A DNA stretch of 61,331 bases. Source: Candidatus Saccharimonadota bacterium. GTDB taxonomy: Bacteria; Patescibacteriota; Saccharimonadia; Saccharimonadales; Saccharimonadaceae. Where the stretch lies: NCBI GenBank assembly GCA_017557865.1, contig JAFYXW010000010.1, forward strand, positions 1 to 61,331, given 5' to 3'. Shown piece after piece: positions 52,702 through 60,653 of this stretch. Numbering within the stretch: the first letter of the stretch is position 1; the number at the start of each line of letters is the position of its first letter. Under the pieces are notes generated by a model that was given only the letters and a program-made list of their open reading frames with translations, was not told the DNA's origin and did no database searches. A program made the translations under genes and the position numbers.

Positions 52702-53867
52702 ATATGCTCGTTTTTTATCACGTCTGGCAAGTAGGATTCGTTTAGATGAAAGCCCGATTCCCATTTTTGGCCTTTACCAAAGCCAAGGTCTTTCATGAGT
52801 TTGGTTGGGGCATTGCGAAGGCAAATTGGCACGGGTTCGTTTGGAGTTTTGCGCGCAAGATCGAGCGCGTTAAACCAAGCATCAGTAGTAGCACGAGATT
52901 TTTTAGAAAGGCAAAGTGCCGTGGTAGCGTGAGCTAGAATCAACCCGGATTCTGGCATGCCGACGCGCTCTACCGCTTGGAAGCAAGCCGTGGCGAGGCT
53001 GAGTGCACCATTGCCGGCTAGGCCAATGTCTTCGGATGCAAAAATTACCATGCGACGTGCGATAAATTTTGGGTCCTCGCCAGCTTGTACCATACGTGCA
53101 AGCCAGTAGAGCGCGGCATCTACGTCGCTGCCACGCATAGACTTAATAAATGCCGAAATTGTATCGTAATGATTGTCGCCTTTTTTGTCGTAACCAGGCA
53201 TTTTTCTGCCGGCTGCTTCTATCACAACATTTTCATCGACTTTGTCAGCTAAAGAAAGCGCCAATTCTAAATCGCCAAGTGCAGAGCGGGCATCACCGCC
53301 GGATAATTCGGCAAGTAAATCGATAGCTTTTTTGCTAACGCGTTTAGTGGCTTTTTCGGCTTTAATTGCGCGTTTAATTACTTCTGTGATTGCAGCTTTG
53401 TCTAGTGGAGAAATAACTACTACGCGGGAGCGGGAAAGTAAAGGTGAAATAACTTCAAAGGATGGGTTTTCGGTGGTGGCACCAATTAATGTAATTAGCC
53501 CGCTTTCAACGTGTGGTAAAAATGCGTCTTGTTGAGCTTTGTTGAAACGGTGAATTTCGTCTACGAACAAAACTGTGCGGGTGCCAAGATTCCAGTTAAC
53601 GCGTGCGCGACTAACCACTTCTTCGATATCTTTTTTGCCGGAAGTGACGGCGGAGATTTCAATAAAGTCTGCTTTGAATTCTTTTGCCATAATACGGGCG
53701 AGTGTGGTTTTGCCAGTGCCGGGAGGTCCCCAAAATATTAAATTTACTGGCTCGCCTTTTTTGACAATTTCGGTTAGAATTTTGCCATCGCCAATAATCT
53801 TGGATTGGCCAAGAACTTCGCTAAGTTTGGTTGGGCGCATACGCTCTGCCAGGGGAACTCTATTCAT
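52671..53867 (-). CDS. rarA: replication-associated recombination protein RarA (MgsA)
   Basis: 398 residues. AAA+ ATPase acting at stalled replication forks. N-terminal PLAERMRPTKLSEVLGQSKI, Walker A FWGPPGTGKTTLARI (about 49-63), Walker B LFVDEIHRFNKAQQD, sensor TLIGATTENPSFEV and arginine finger region LLSRSRVV. The C-terminal tetramerisation domain is present. Its last residues are encoded over the end of the ABC gene on the other strand. TATAAT lies 8 nt before the ATG, so it is nearly leaderless. Confidence 0.95.
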   Translation of the reverse strand: MNRVPLAERMRPTKLSEVLGQSKIIGDGKILTEIVKKGEPVNLIFWGPPGTGKTTLARIMAKEFKADFIEISAVTSGKKDIEEVVSRARVNWNLGTRTVLFVDEIHRFNKAQQDAFLPHVESGLITLIGATTENPSFEVISPLLSRSRVVVISPLDKAAITEVIKRAIKAEKATKRVSKKAIDLLAELSGGDARSALGDLELALSLADKVDENVVIEAAGRKMPGYDKKGDNHYDTISAFIKSMRGSDVDAALYWLARMVQAGEDPKFIARRMVIFASEDIGLAGNGALSLATACFQAVERVGMPESGLILAHATTALCLSKKSRATTDAWFNALDLARKTPNEPVPICLRNAPTKLMKDLGFGKGQKWESGFHLNESYLPDVIKNEHIYSSSKKAPL

Positions 53868-53890
53868 ATAAATATATTATATAAAAAATC

Positions 53891-53920
53891 TTTACAAAAA
53901 TTAATTTTTTATGCTAAAAT
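53891..53920 (+). promoter_or_regulatory. promoter of the 132-residue membrane protein
   Basis: TTTACA (53891-53896), 18 nt, TGC-TAAAAT (to 53920). The leader of about 23 nt ends in AAAGGAG. Confidence 0.65.
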
Positions 53921-53949
53921 TGGGGTAATAATAATAAAAGGAGTTATAG

Positions 53950-54348
53950 ATGTCAGATGTCTATTCTTTATTAAATGAACTATCAACTACTGGTGTCAGC
54001 ACTTTCGATGCTGCTACTAGCTGGAAGATCTGTACAATTGTAATTGCCGCACTTGGCACAATTGCACTCTTCGTTTTCTTTACCTACCTCAAAAAAGGCA
54101 AAGAAAAACGCAATTTTGTAGAAGATATTAAGAATTTCTGCCTATTCAAAGCAAACTTTGCTGAAGATTTGGCAAAAATCGTTTTCTACTACATGTCGAT
54201 TGCGAAGTTCATGAACGCTCTTCAAACTCTCACCACTGGTGGTGATCCATGGGGCTTCTTTGGCCTTCTCTTTGAGCTAGTATTCATCCGCTTCGTCTAC
54301 GAAACCGTGATTGCTGGTCTTCGCTTTGCAAAAAGCAACACCAAATAA
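53950..54348 (+). CDS. membrane protein of unknown function
   Basis: 132 residues with a membrane helix at about 26-48, a basic loop (KKGKEKRNF), and two more hydrophobic stretches (about 76-92 and 98-122). The Ser/Thr-rich N-terminus probably faces outside. A good AAAGGAG site precedes the ATG, and a strong promoter and terminator frame the gene, so it may be well expressed. No family recognised. Confidence 0.65.
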   Translation: MSDVYSLLNELSTTGVSTFDAATSWKICTIVIAALGTIALFVFFTYLKKGKEKRNFVEDIKNFCLFKANFAEDLAKIVFYYMSIAKFMNALQTLTTGGDPWGFFGLLFELVFIRFVYETVIAGLRFAKSNTK

Positions 54349-54360
54349 GACTGAGAACTA

Positions 54361-54391
54361 AAAATCCCCCTCGCGCGAGGGGGATTTTTTG
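54361..54391 (+). terminator. intrinsic terminator
   Basis: 12-bp stem AAAATCCCCCTC / GAGGGGGATTTT, loop GCGC, then TT. The most stable terminator in the window. Confidence 0.93.
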
Positions 54392-54394
54392 TGG

Positions 54395-54400
54395 TATACT
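54395..54400 (+). promoter_or_regulatory. -10 box of the FNT gene
   Basis: TGG-TATACT. The leader is about 14 nt with AGGAGG 3 nt before the ATG at 54421. Confidence 0.65.
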
Positions 54401-54420
54401 AGAGACAATATAGGAGGTAT

Positions 54421-55185
54421 ATGTTAAAACCAGACGAAATTGCACGGGTGGCAGTAAGTGTGGGCGAAGCTAAGGCAAAAATGCCAATTACAAAAATGCT
54501 ACTTCTTGGCGTGTTTGCGGGAGCGTTTATCGCGCTAGCCGGAGTGGCAGCAACTTTTGGAAATGTTTATGGCGGTAAAATTGCTGGGGCTTGTATTTTT
54601 CCGGCAGGGCTTGCCATGGTGGTGGTGGCCGGAAGCGAATTATTTACCGGCAACAATTTAATGGCGACGGCGCTTCTTAGTCGTAAAATTGGTTGGACCG
54701 GTTTACTTAAAAATTGGTTCTTTGTATTTTTGGGAAATTTAATTGGCGCAGTGGCGGTAGCCGGAATCGTAGTTCTTTCTGGCGTGTTTGATAATATTGC
54801 GGACACGGTAGTAGCGACGGCGAGCGCAAAAGTCAGCTTAGGCTTTTTTGAAGCATTGCTACGTGGCGTGCTTTGTAATTTTCTCGTATGTATTGCTGTG
54901 TGGATGACATTTGGTGCAGATACGGTAAGTGGCAAAATTATTGCCGTGTTTTTCCCGATCATGGTGTTTGTACTTTGCGGCTTTGAACACTCGGTAGCAA
55001 ATATGTTTTATGTGCCGGCTGGGATTTTTGAAACTTGGATTAGTGGCAACGCTGTGGCGGGCTTAGACATTGGTGGGTTTTTGCTAAACAACTTGTTGCC
55101 AGTAACAATTGGTAATATTATTGGTGGCGCCTTAATGGTGGGCGGCGGATATTATTTGGCATATTTGAAAAAGCATATGCTATAA
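54421..55185 (+). CDS. formate/nitrite transporter family channel
   Basis: 254 residues, six membrane helices. Family features: GVFAGAFIALAGVAATFG (about 29-46), GSELFTGNNLMATALLS (about 77-93, central gate motif), GVLCNFLVCIAVWM (about 147-160, second half) and the FGFEHS-like LCGFEHSVANMFYVPAG. FNT channels pass small monocarboxylates such as formate or lactate, or nitrite or hydrosulfide. For a fermenting glycolytic cell, acid export is the likely role. Confidence 0.92.
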   Translation: MLKPDEIARVAVSVGEAKAKMPITKMLLLGVFAGAFIALAGVAATFGNVYGGKIAGACIFPAGLAMVVVAGSELFTGNNLMATALLSRKIGWTGLLKNWFFVFLGNLIGAVAVAGIVVLSGVFDNIADTVVATASAKVSLGFFEALLRGVLCNFLVCIAVWMTFGADTVSGKIIAVFFPIMVFVLCGFEHSVANMFYVPAGIFETWISGNAVAGLDIGGFLLNNLLPVTIGNIIGGALMVGGGYYLAYLKKHML

Positions 55186-55186
55186 T
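55181..55186 (+). promoter_or_regulatory. -10 box, leaderless start (275-residue gene)
   Basis: TGC-TATAAT at the end of the FNT gene (its stop codon is inside the box). The last base is 6 nt before the ATG at 55193. Confidence 0.78.
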
Positions 55187-55192
55187 GTAGGC

Positions 55193-56020
55193 ATGGAACA
55201 AGGAAATATTCAACCAAATTTTCAACCAAATATAATACAAAAAAGTTCTAAAGCCCCGGCTATTATATCGGCACTTTGTGTGGTGCTTGCGTTGGCTGGT
55301 ATTGGCTTTGGCGTTTACGGCATGTTTTTTAAAAACCCAGAGAAACCTGCCGATGATGAATCGTCTTCGGTTCAAGAAAATGTACCGTCTGTAGGTGCGA
55401 TCACTACTTTGTTAAGCGAGAGATATAAATTATTTGATTCCAAGGGGATAACGGGTAGTGCCGGAACAGTGTTAGCTGATTTTGTGTATGGCGACAACGC
55501 CGAAGGGCTTAGCGAAACTGCTAAATTATTCTTGGTGATCAAACAAGAATATCCATATTCTGACTGCGGAAATTACGAAGAGTGCAGCTGCTCTAAGAAA
55601 ATTAGTTATGAAGAATTAAACGGTAAATATCATGAATATTTTGGTGACTCTGTAGATTTAGAAAAAGGAGTTACTCATACTCATAAACACATATGGATTG
55701 GTGTAGATAATGTCAAATATATTGATACCGAAAATAGTTTTGAAGTTACATATCCAAGTTGTTTGGGCGGTCTCGATCCTACGAACTGGTATTACACAAA
55801 CATTGTCGACGTGAAGCGTACCGGCAGTAACATTGTTGCAACGGCTATTGTCGTCAACGTAAACGCTGAAGACGTAGAACTCTTTAGTGTTGACCCATAC
55901 GATCCGTTTAACGACCCGACTATTGACATGAGTTCCCTAGCCGTTAAAAGCGCACTTTATAACTTCAATTTCATTGAAGAAAACAATATATACAAATTGG
56001 TTAGCATTACAAAACAATAA
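55193..56020 (+). CDS. membrane-anchored extracytoplasmic protein of unknown function
   Basis: 275 residues. A short Asn/Gln-rich N-terminus, one membrane helix (about 22-45), an acidic linker (KPADDESSSVQE), then an outer domain with a Cys-rich turn (SDCGNYEECSCSKK, about 122-135) that could bind metal or form disulfides. The rest is a mixed fold ending YNFNFIEENNIYKLVS. No family recognised. Single gene with leaderless start and its own terminator. Confidence 0.62.
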   Translation: MEQGNIQPNFQPNIIQKSSKAPAIISALCVVLALAGIGFGVYGMFFKNPEKPADDESSSVQENVPSVGAITTLLSERYKLFDSKGITGSAGTVLADFVYGDNAEGLSETAKLFLVIKQEYPYSDCGNYEECSCSKKISYEELNGKYHEYFGDSVDLEKGVTHTHKHIWIGVDNVKYIDTENSFEVTYPSCLGGLDPTNWYYTNIVDVKRTGSNIVATAIVVNVNAEDVELFSVDPYDPFNDPTIDMSSLAVKSALYNFNFIEENNIYKLVSITKQ

Positions 56021-56023
56021 TAA

Positions 56024-56054
56024 AAAATGAACCCCTTCGGGGGTTTATTTTTTT
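56024..56054. terminator. bidirectional terminator before the tRNA-Val/Lys cluster
   Basis: A-run, AACCCC, loop TTCG, GGGGTT, then ATTTTTTT. It serves the plus-strand gene and possibly the minus-strand tRNAs. Confidence 0.9.
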
Positions 56055-56130
56055 GGTGGGCGATACAGGAGTCGAACCTGTGACCTCGTCTACGTCAAAG
56101 ACGCGCTCTAGCCAACTGAGCTAACCGCCC
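56054..56130 (-). tRNA. tRNA-Val (anticodon GAC)
   Basis: Acceptor GGGCGGT / ATCGCCC, anticodon loop TTGACGT within CGTCT/AGACG, T-arm ACAGG-TTCGACT-CCTGT, encoded CCA. Confidence 0.95.
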
Positions 56131-56139
56131 AGAACAAAA

Positions 56140-56202
56140 ATGGTGAGGACGCTCGCGCTTGTGCGCTCGCTAGCTCACCAAATTTCTACGAAATTTGGTG
56201 AG
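56140..56202. repeat. GC-rich palindrome and adjoining hairpin between two tRNA genes
   Basis: TGGTGAG (56140-56146) pairs with CTCACCA (56174-56180) around GGACGCTCG-CGCTTGTGCG-CTCGCTAG. CTCACCAAATTTC then pairs again, over 13 bp, with GAAATTTGGTGAG, whose end is the 3' end of tRNA-Lys. The same core (GGACGCTCG..CTCGCTA) recurs near 61118. The two stems compete for CTCACCA. Confidence 0.7.
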
Positions 56203-56272
56203 TCGGGAGGGGCTCGAACCCTCGACACCGGGCTTAAAAGGCCCGTGCTCTAACCAGCTGAGCTACCGACCC
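56196..56272 (-). tRNA. tRNA-Lys (anticodon TTT)
   Basis: Acceptor GGGTCGG / CCGACTC, anticodon loop CTTTTAA within CGGGC/GCCCG, T-arm GAGGG-TTCGAGC-CCCTC, encoded CCA. The CCA end is part of the neighbouring hairpin. Confidence 0.95.
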
Positions 56273-56412
56273 ACTTGTTAATGTAGTACGTGTGTAATTA
56301 TACCACAAAAATAAATTTTTTGCTAGGAATTTTTAAAAATTCAAGTGGAAAACTTTTTCAAAAAAAAGTAGAAAAAAGTAACAAAACACTATTATAATGG
56401 TTGCGCTTGTGC

Positions 56413-56418
56413 TATAAT
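56413..56418 (+). promoter_or_regulatory. -10 box, leaderless start of the large FISUMP/InlB protein
   Basis: TGC-TATAAT, last base 7 nt before the ATG at 56426. Confidence 0.75.
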
Positions 56419-56425
56419 TCTAAGT

Positions 56426-59311
56426 ATGAGTGTGTTGTGGAGGCGTCTCGTTGAGGCGGCAGTAAGAAACCACATAATTTGGTTATTACCAACACTCTTA
56501 GTAAGCTTGATTTCCTTTAATCAGGCGGTTTTTGCTGATGAGCTCTCAATCTCAATTTCTTCTAACACTGCAACGATCAATGTTGCTCCTGGACAATGGG
56601 GAACTGTGTCACAGACTATCACCGCCCACACGGACAACGCAACTGGCTATTCGGTCAATCTTATCACTACTGGCCCATCCACTGATCTTATTAATCAATC
56701 CGATAGCAACGAGGTAATTCCGACCTTTGCTACTACCCTTTCGGTTTCTTCACTTACCGATGGTTATGGCTTTAGTACGGACAATGGCTCTACTTTTAAT
56801 CCAGTTCCAGAACCATTTACCCCGGGTGTAAAAATCTTTGATTCTATTGTCGCCGCTACCAATACACACACGCTCACTTTTGGTGCCAAAGTCCCTCTTG
56901 GCGCGATTGCTGGCGTTTACACCAACACGTTTGACATCGTGATTTTGGCGAACCCTGGCCAATGTCCAATTGAACACATTTGCTACTATGGCAATGGTGA
57001 TGATGGTACTGGTGCCATGGACTTCCAGGGTGACGCTACTTCTAATACGGATGTGACTCTGACCCCTCCTAACTACTCGCGCCCAGGTTATGGTTTCGTG
57101 AGCTGGAACACGGCAATCGACGGTAGCGGTACAAACTATGGCCCAAGCGAAACAATTCATGTTGGCGATCTGTCGAGTGAAGGGTTGATTCTTTATGCTA
57201 AATGGATTGCTTCGTCTGGCAATTTACAAGGTTGGCATGGTTGTGGCAGACTTAACGTTGGTGACGTGGTAGCTCTTACCGATACTCGCGATGGTAGCAC
57301 TTACGCCGTCGCAAAATTCGAAGATGAGGAATGTTGGATGACTGAAAATTTGCGTTTGGATTTATCTAATCCGAATCTAGCAATTGACGCTACCAATACT
57401 AACGCTCCTTTGGCTTCATTTGTAACCACCATAAATAACCACCCGTCTTCGTCTAACGCCTTCTGTCAAAATAACACCGACGCTTGTATCAACCAGGTTT
57501 TGTTTAACACAAATAACATTAACCGTAATATGACGACGGCAAGTCCTACTACAAACAATAACTCTAGCTCTTGGTATTCGTATGGTGTTTACTACAACTG
57601 GTATACGGCTAGCGCTGGCCATGGTATAAGAGCGCTTGTAAACGGCGAAACGACATCTGGTGATATTTGTCCGGCTGGGTGGAGACTTCCAACTGGCTAT
57701 GGTAGTGGCGGTGAGTTTGCTACGCAAGATGTAGCAATGGGTGGTAGTGGTATCAACTATGGCTCAAACGCCGCAGGTTTAGCCGCTACAAAAAGATGGC
57801 GCGCTTATCCGCACAACTTTGTCTACAGTGGTGAGCAAAGAAATAATACTTCTCAAAACAGAGGCGCATCTAGTAGCTACGCTTCAAAGAACGCCACCAA
57901 CAACGAACGCACCGCCAACCTTTGGATTAAACCAGATAGCGTAAGTATGAACTCTAACGGTACGCCAAAGTATCGTGGCCAAACCGTACGTTGTATTACT
58001 ACGGCCAGCTCTATTATTATGGGTGATATCGTATACGATGCCAACGGTGGTACCGGCACCACACCAGGCGCGACTGATGTTGACTTTAGCATGACGCCGG
58101 CAGCGATAAACCAATTTACAAGATCAAGTTATGTCTTTTCTCACTGGAATACTGCCAATGATGATAGCGGCACAGTAATACTTGAAAACGGTTCTTTGTC
58201 TGCGGCGGTTAACGATTTGGGTCTTCAAGACGGCGACACTTTGACGCTTTATGCTATTTGGAAGCCTAAATATACTTTGGTATACGACGGCAATAGCGCG
58301 ACTGCTGGTTCGATGACGACTGCTAACATCGACAATCTACAAGACGGTGCTCTGATGCTAACTGCGCCGAACTTGCTAAAGACTGGTTACGGTTTTGCCG
58401 GCTGGAGCTTGGACGACACTGCTGGCGCGAAACTCGCCAATGGTCAATCCGTTTCTATCTACGGGCCAAACCAGACCATTACTGTAGATAATACCTTCCT
58501 TGCTAATGCTGATGTCTCTAATCAAATCACGCTCTATGCCGTTTGGTTGCCGGCAGATGCTACCTATACGATGCAGACCTTTGGTACTGCCCAGTGTGGT
58601 TTGATGTCTACTGGCGACGTAATTGCTCTCCGAGATACCAGGGACAACAGCACTTACACGGTTTCCAAACTCGCCGACAATCACTGCTGGATGGCAGAGA
58701 ACCTTCGTCTCGTTCCAACTGGTATTGCGTTTGATAGCACCAATACCAACTCTCCAACGCAAGACTTTATCGATAACGCTCCACAAACGTCCAGCTCAGA
58801 CACTTTATGTAACGTCGCCGATGCTACCTGTTCTAATCAAGTGGCCTTTAATGCCGGCAACGTCAACAGCGGACTCACGCCTTATAGTGGCGATAGCAAC
58901 GTTGCTAGATGGTGGTACAGCTACGGTGTAATGTATAACTGGTACACCGCAACGGCTGGCAATGGTCTCTACGCGCAATCTAGCGGTAGCGTAACTGGCG
59001 ATATCTGCCCGGCTGGCTGGCGTCTACCTACCGGTGGAGGTTCTAGCGAATTTGTGGCGCTAAATACTGCTATCAACCGTGGCGTCACTAACAATGATGC
59101 TGGCATCGTGGGCTTCCCGGCTAACTTTGTCTATTCCGGTGATTACAATAACAATAAACCGGGTGGTCGTGGTTTCTATGCTCGCTACTGGAGTGCCACT
59201 GCCAGCACTAGTGCCAACGCTTTCCGTCTTGGCTTTGCTTCCACTACTGTAACTCCAGCCGGAGCCTACGCTAAATGGGATGCCTTCGCGGTAAGATGTA
59301 TCGTAAAATAA
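56426..59311 (+). CDS. large secreted surface protein with two FISUMP domains and three InlB-type repeats
   Basis: 961 residues. The signal peptide (about 1-37) is likely cut after AVFA. A beta domain (about 38-180) comes next, then an InlB/Listeria-Bacteroides repeat (about 185-265, ending LILYAKW), FISUMP 1 (about 270-525, with CWMTENLRLD and DICPAGWRLPTG), two more InlB repeats (about 530-612 ending LTLYAIW and about 614-705 ending ITLYAVW) and FISUMP 2 (about 716-961, CWMAENLRL, DICPAGWRLPTG, YWSATAST). No C-terminal anchor is visible. InlB repeats occur in adhesins and invasins, so host-cell binding is a reasonable inference for an epibiont. It is the largest gene in the window. Confidence 0.85.
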   Translation: MSVLWRRLVEAAVRNHIIWLLPTLLVSLISFNQAVFADELSISISSNTATINVAPGQWGTVSQTITAHTDNATGYSVNLITTGPSTDLINQSDSNEVIPTFATTLSVSSLTDGYGFSTDNGSTFNPVPEPFTPGVKIFDSIVAATNTHTLTFGAKVPLGAIAGVYTNTFDIVILANPGQCPIEHICYYGNGDDGTGAMDFQGDATSNTDVTLTPPNYSRPGYGFVSWNTAIDGSGTNYGPSETIHVGDLSSEGLILYAKWIASSGNLQGWHGCGRLNVGDVVALTDTRDGSTYAVAKFEDEECWMTENLRLDLSNPNLAIDATNTNAPLASFVTTINNHPSSSNAFCQNNTDACINQVLFNTNNINRNMTTASPTTNNNSSSWYSYGVYYNWYTASAGHGIRALVNGETTSGDICPAGWRLPTGYGSGGEFATQDVAMGGSGINYGSNAAGLAATKRWRAYPHNFVYSGEQRNNTSQNRGASSSYASKNATNNERTANLWIKPDSVSMNSNGTPKYRGQTVRCITTASSIIMGDIVYDANGGTGTTPGATDVDFSMTPAAINQFTRSSYVFSHWNTANDDSGTVILENGSLSAAVNDLGLQDGDTLTLYAIWKPKYTLVYDGNSATAGSMTTANIDNLQDGALMLTAPNLLKTGYGFAGWSLDDTAGAKLANGQSVSIYGPNQTITVDNTFLANADVSNQITLYAVWLPADATYTMQTFGTAQCGLMSTGDVIALRDTRDNSTYTVSKLADNHCWMAENLRLVPTGIAFDSTNTNSPTQDFIDNAPQTSSSDTLCNVADATCSNQVAFNAGNVNSGLTPYSGDSNVARWWYSYGVMYNWYTATAGNGLYAQSSGSVTGDICPAGWRLPTGGGSSEFVALNTAINRGVTNNDAGIVGFPANFVYSGDYNNNKPGGRGFYARYWSATASTSANAFRLGFASTTVTPAGAYAKWDAFAVRCIVK

Positions 59312-59347
59312 ACACCATATATAATATATATATATTATATATGGTGT
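59312..59347. repeat. 36-bp perfect palindrome
   Basis: ACACCATATATAATATAT followed by its exact complement. It starts at the last base of the surface protein gene. There is no T-tract after it, so it is an unusual 3' end hairpin or a DNA cruciform site. It contains TATAAT-like strings in both orientations. Confidence 0.75.
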
Positions 59348-59357
59348 TATAGGGGTC

Positions 59358-59384
59358 AAAAAAATCCCCCTTTGGTAGGGGGTT
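59358..59384 (-). terminator. terminator of the choloylglycine hydrolase gene
   Basis: On the minus strand CCCCCT, loop ACCAA, AGGGGG, then ATTTTTTT. It lies 3 nt behind the stop at 59387. Confidence 0.9.
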
Positions 59385-59386
59385 TG

Positions 59387-60337
59387 TTATTCGGATTGAA
59401 GTTCTGCGCTATCTAGGTTAAAGTTTTCCATTGGGAATTTCTTGATCGCTGGGTCGTCGTAAGTACTATAATAATATGTTTTAGTATTAGCAGAGTAACC
59501 ACCGGTATAAATGGTCTTTTCAAAAGCGCCATCACTCATAGCGGCTGCGCCATCGATCATAGCAACGCCGGTAAGGGTATGAAAGAGGCGAGAAACGTTT
59601 TCTTCTTCGGTGGATTTTGTTGGGTAGTGGGTGTTTAGATAGGCAACGCGGACAAAGCGGGAAGGTGCGTAATAATCGCCTGGTAAGCCGCGCATCAAAG
59701 AACCGGAACCAAAGGCTGTCATAGTCTCTTTGCCCCATTTAATTTCTTTTGGCATCTGTGGGAATAAGTTCATATAATTACGTAGATTTTCCTGGTGCCA
59801 ACCATAGCCTGGTTGGTTGGTAAGAATATCCACGTTGTTTTTGAAGATTTCCATGCCGCGTTCGGTGTATTCTACCACGATGGAACGTTTGGCGTCGCCA
59901 ATGATCCAGTGAAGCATAGAAACGGGGAATTTCTCGTTGATTGGTTTAGCTACAATAGCGACATTTTTTAAGGCTTCTTCTACTTCTTCTACGGTAGTAA
60001 AATTCATCACTACCCAGAGCGGAAATTCGTAGGCAGCAACATTGGTTTTGCCGTCTACGGCGCCCTCTTCATATTTGGCGTAGCCAGGGAAGTTCAAACC
60101 AGCAATAGCGAGGCCTTGCTCGTTTGCGCAATCAAAATAGAGAGGAGTGTTTTCTTCGATGATTGCCATGCCGATGATGGCGCCGCCTTTTGCGTTTTGC
60201 TCACCGAGGAAGGCAGAATTATATTTATAGGCGCGTGGGGTAACGACAACTTTTTGTCCGTACGGTGTAGACCAGTCTAAATTACGGCCGAAATACATTC
60301 CGCCGTCTGCACCATTAAATCTAATTCCAGTACACAT
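59387..60337 (-). CDS. choloylglycine hydrolase family enzyme (bile salt hydrolase or penicillin V acylase type)
   Basis: 316 residues. This Ntn-hydrolase needs cysteine as residue 2, exposed by Met removal, so the start must be the ATG at 60337 (MCTGIRF), which has AAAGGAG 8 nt upstream. The GTG at 60346 would bury the cysteine. The catalytic set lines up with the Clostridium bile salt hydrolase: Cys2, Arg18 and Asp21 (FGRNLDW), Asn82 (AIAGLNFPGY), Asn174 (LTNQPGYGW) and Arg227 (APSRFVRVAY). Hydrolysis of conjugated bile acids, penicillin V or N-acyl homoserine lactones is possible. Sequence alone does not decide. No signal peptide, so it acts in the cytoplasm. Confidence 0.9.
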   Translation of the reverse strand: MCTGIRFNGADGGMYFGRNLDWSTPYGQKVVVTPRAYKYNSAFLGEQNAKGGAIIGMAIIEENTPLYFDCANEQGLAIAGLNFPGYAKYEEGAVDGKTNVAAYEFPLWVVMNFTTVEEVEEALKNVAIVAKPINEKFPVSMLHWIIGDAKRSIVVEYTERGMEIFKNNVDILTNQPGYGWHQENLRNYMNLFPQMPKEIKWGKETMTAFGSGSLMRGLPGDYYAPSRFVRVAYLNTHYPTKSTEEENVSRLFHTLTGVAMIDGAAAMSDGAFEKTIYTGGYSANTKTYYYSTYDDPAIKKFPMENFNLDSAELQSE

Positions 60338-60473
60338 TTTGCCCACTCCTTTTTGTTTTTTACAAACTAATTTCTAGGTGAATTTCGAGTAATCTAACCA
60401 AAACAGCTCTACACTCTCCACCCTTTAAACTCTATAGTTCTGGCTGCTCTCAACGTCGGTTCAGCCCGAACCT
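60338..60473 (-). promoter_or_regulatory. long structured leader of the choloylglycine hydrolase gene
   Basis: About 135 nt between the predicted start (about 60473) and the ATG. Hairpins seen on the minus strand: GGTTC-GGGCT-GAACC, AACT-ATAG-AGTT and a long-range pairing CCAGAAC with GTTTTGG. It is much longer than other leaders in the window, so regulation at the RNA level is possible. Confidence 0.45.
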
Positions 60474-60479
60474 AATTCT

Positions 60480-60507
60480 ATTTTAGCATAGGCAGAATAT
60501 GTGTCAA
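60480..60507 (-). promoter_or_regulatory. promoter of the choloylglycine hydrolase gene
   Basis: On the minus strand TTGACA (60507-60502), 16 nt, TAAAAT (60485-60480). Confidence 0.75.
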
Positions 60508-60576
60508 CATTGATTTTTATTATTTTTATGGTTTAATTATTTTGGGTTATAACAGGGGTAAACCGAACAAATGCGG

Positions 60577-60630
60577 TTGACAAAAATGGCAAAGTGTGCT
60601 ATAATGAAAATATAGCCCTTGCGGGCCTTT
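60577..60630 (+). promoter_or_regulatory. consensus promoter followed at once by a terminator-like hairpin
   Basis: TTGACA (60577-60582), exactly 17 nt, TGC-TATAAT (60600-60605), the best promoter in the window. About 8 nt after the expected start comes GCCC-TTGC-GGGC followed by CTTTTTT (to 60630). No plus-strand gene follows. The hairpin could also end the minus-strand gene at 60654. Confidence 0.65.
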
Positions 60631-60653
60631 TTTCATGGTTGGGGCCAATAAAC

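Noticed and set aside
60338-60473. T-box riboswitch before the choloylglycine hydrolase
   Set aside because: An AGGGTGGAGAG stretch looks faintly like the T-box sequence but lacks the TGGNACCGCG core and the gene is not related to amino acids or tRNA charging.
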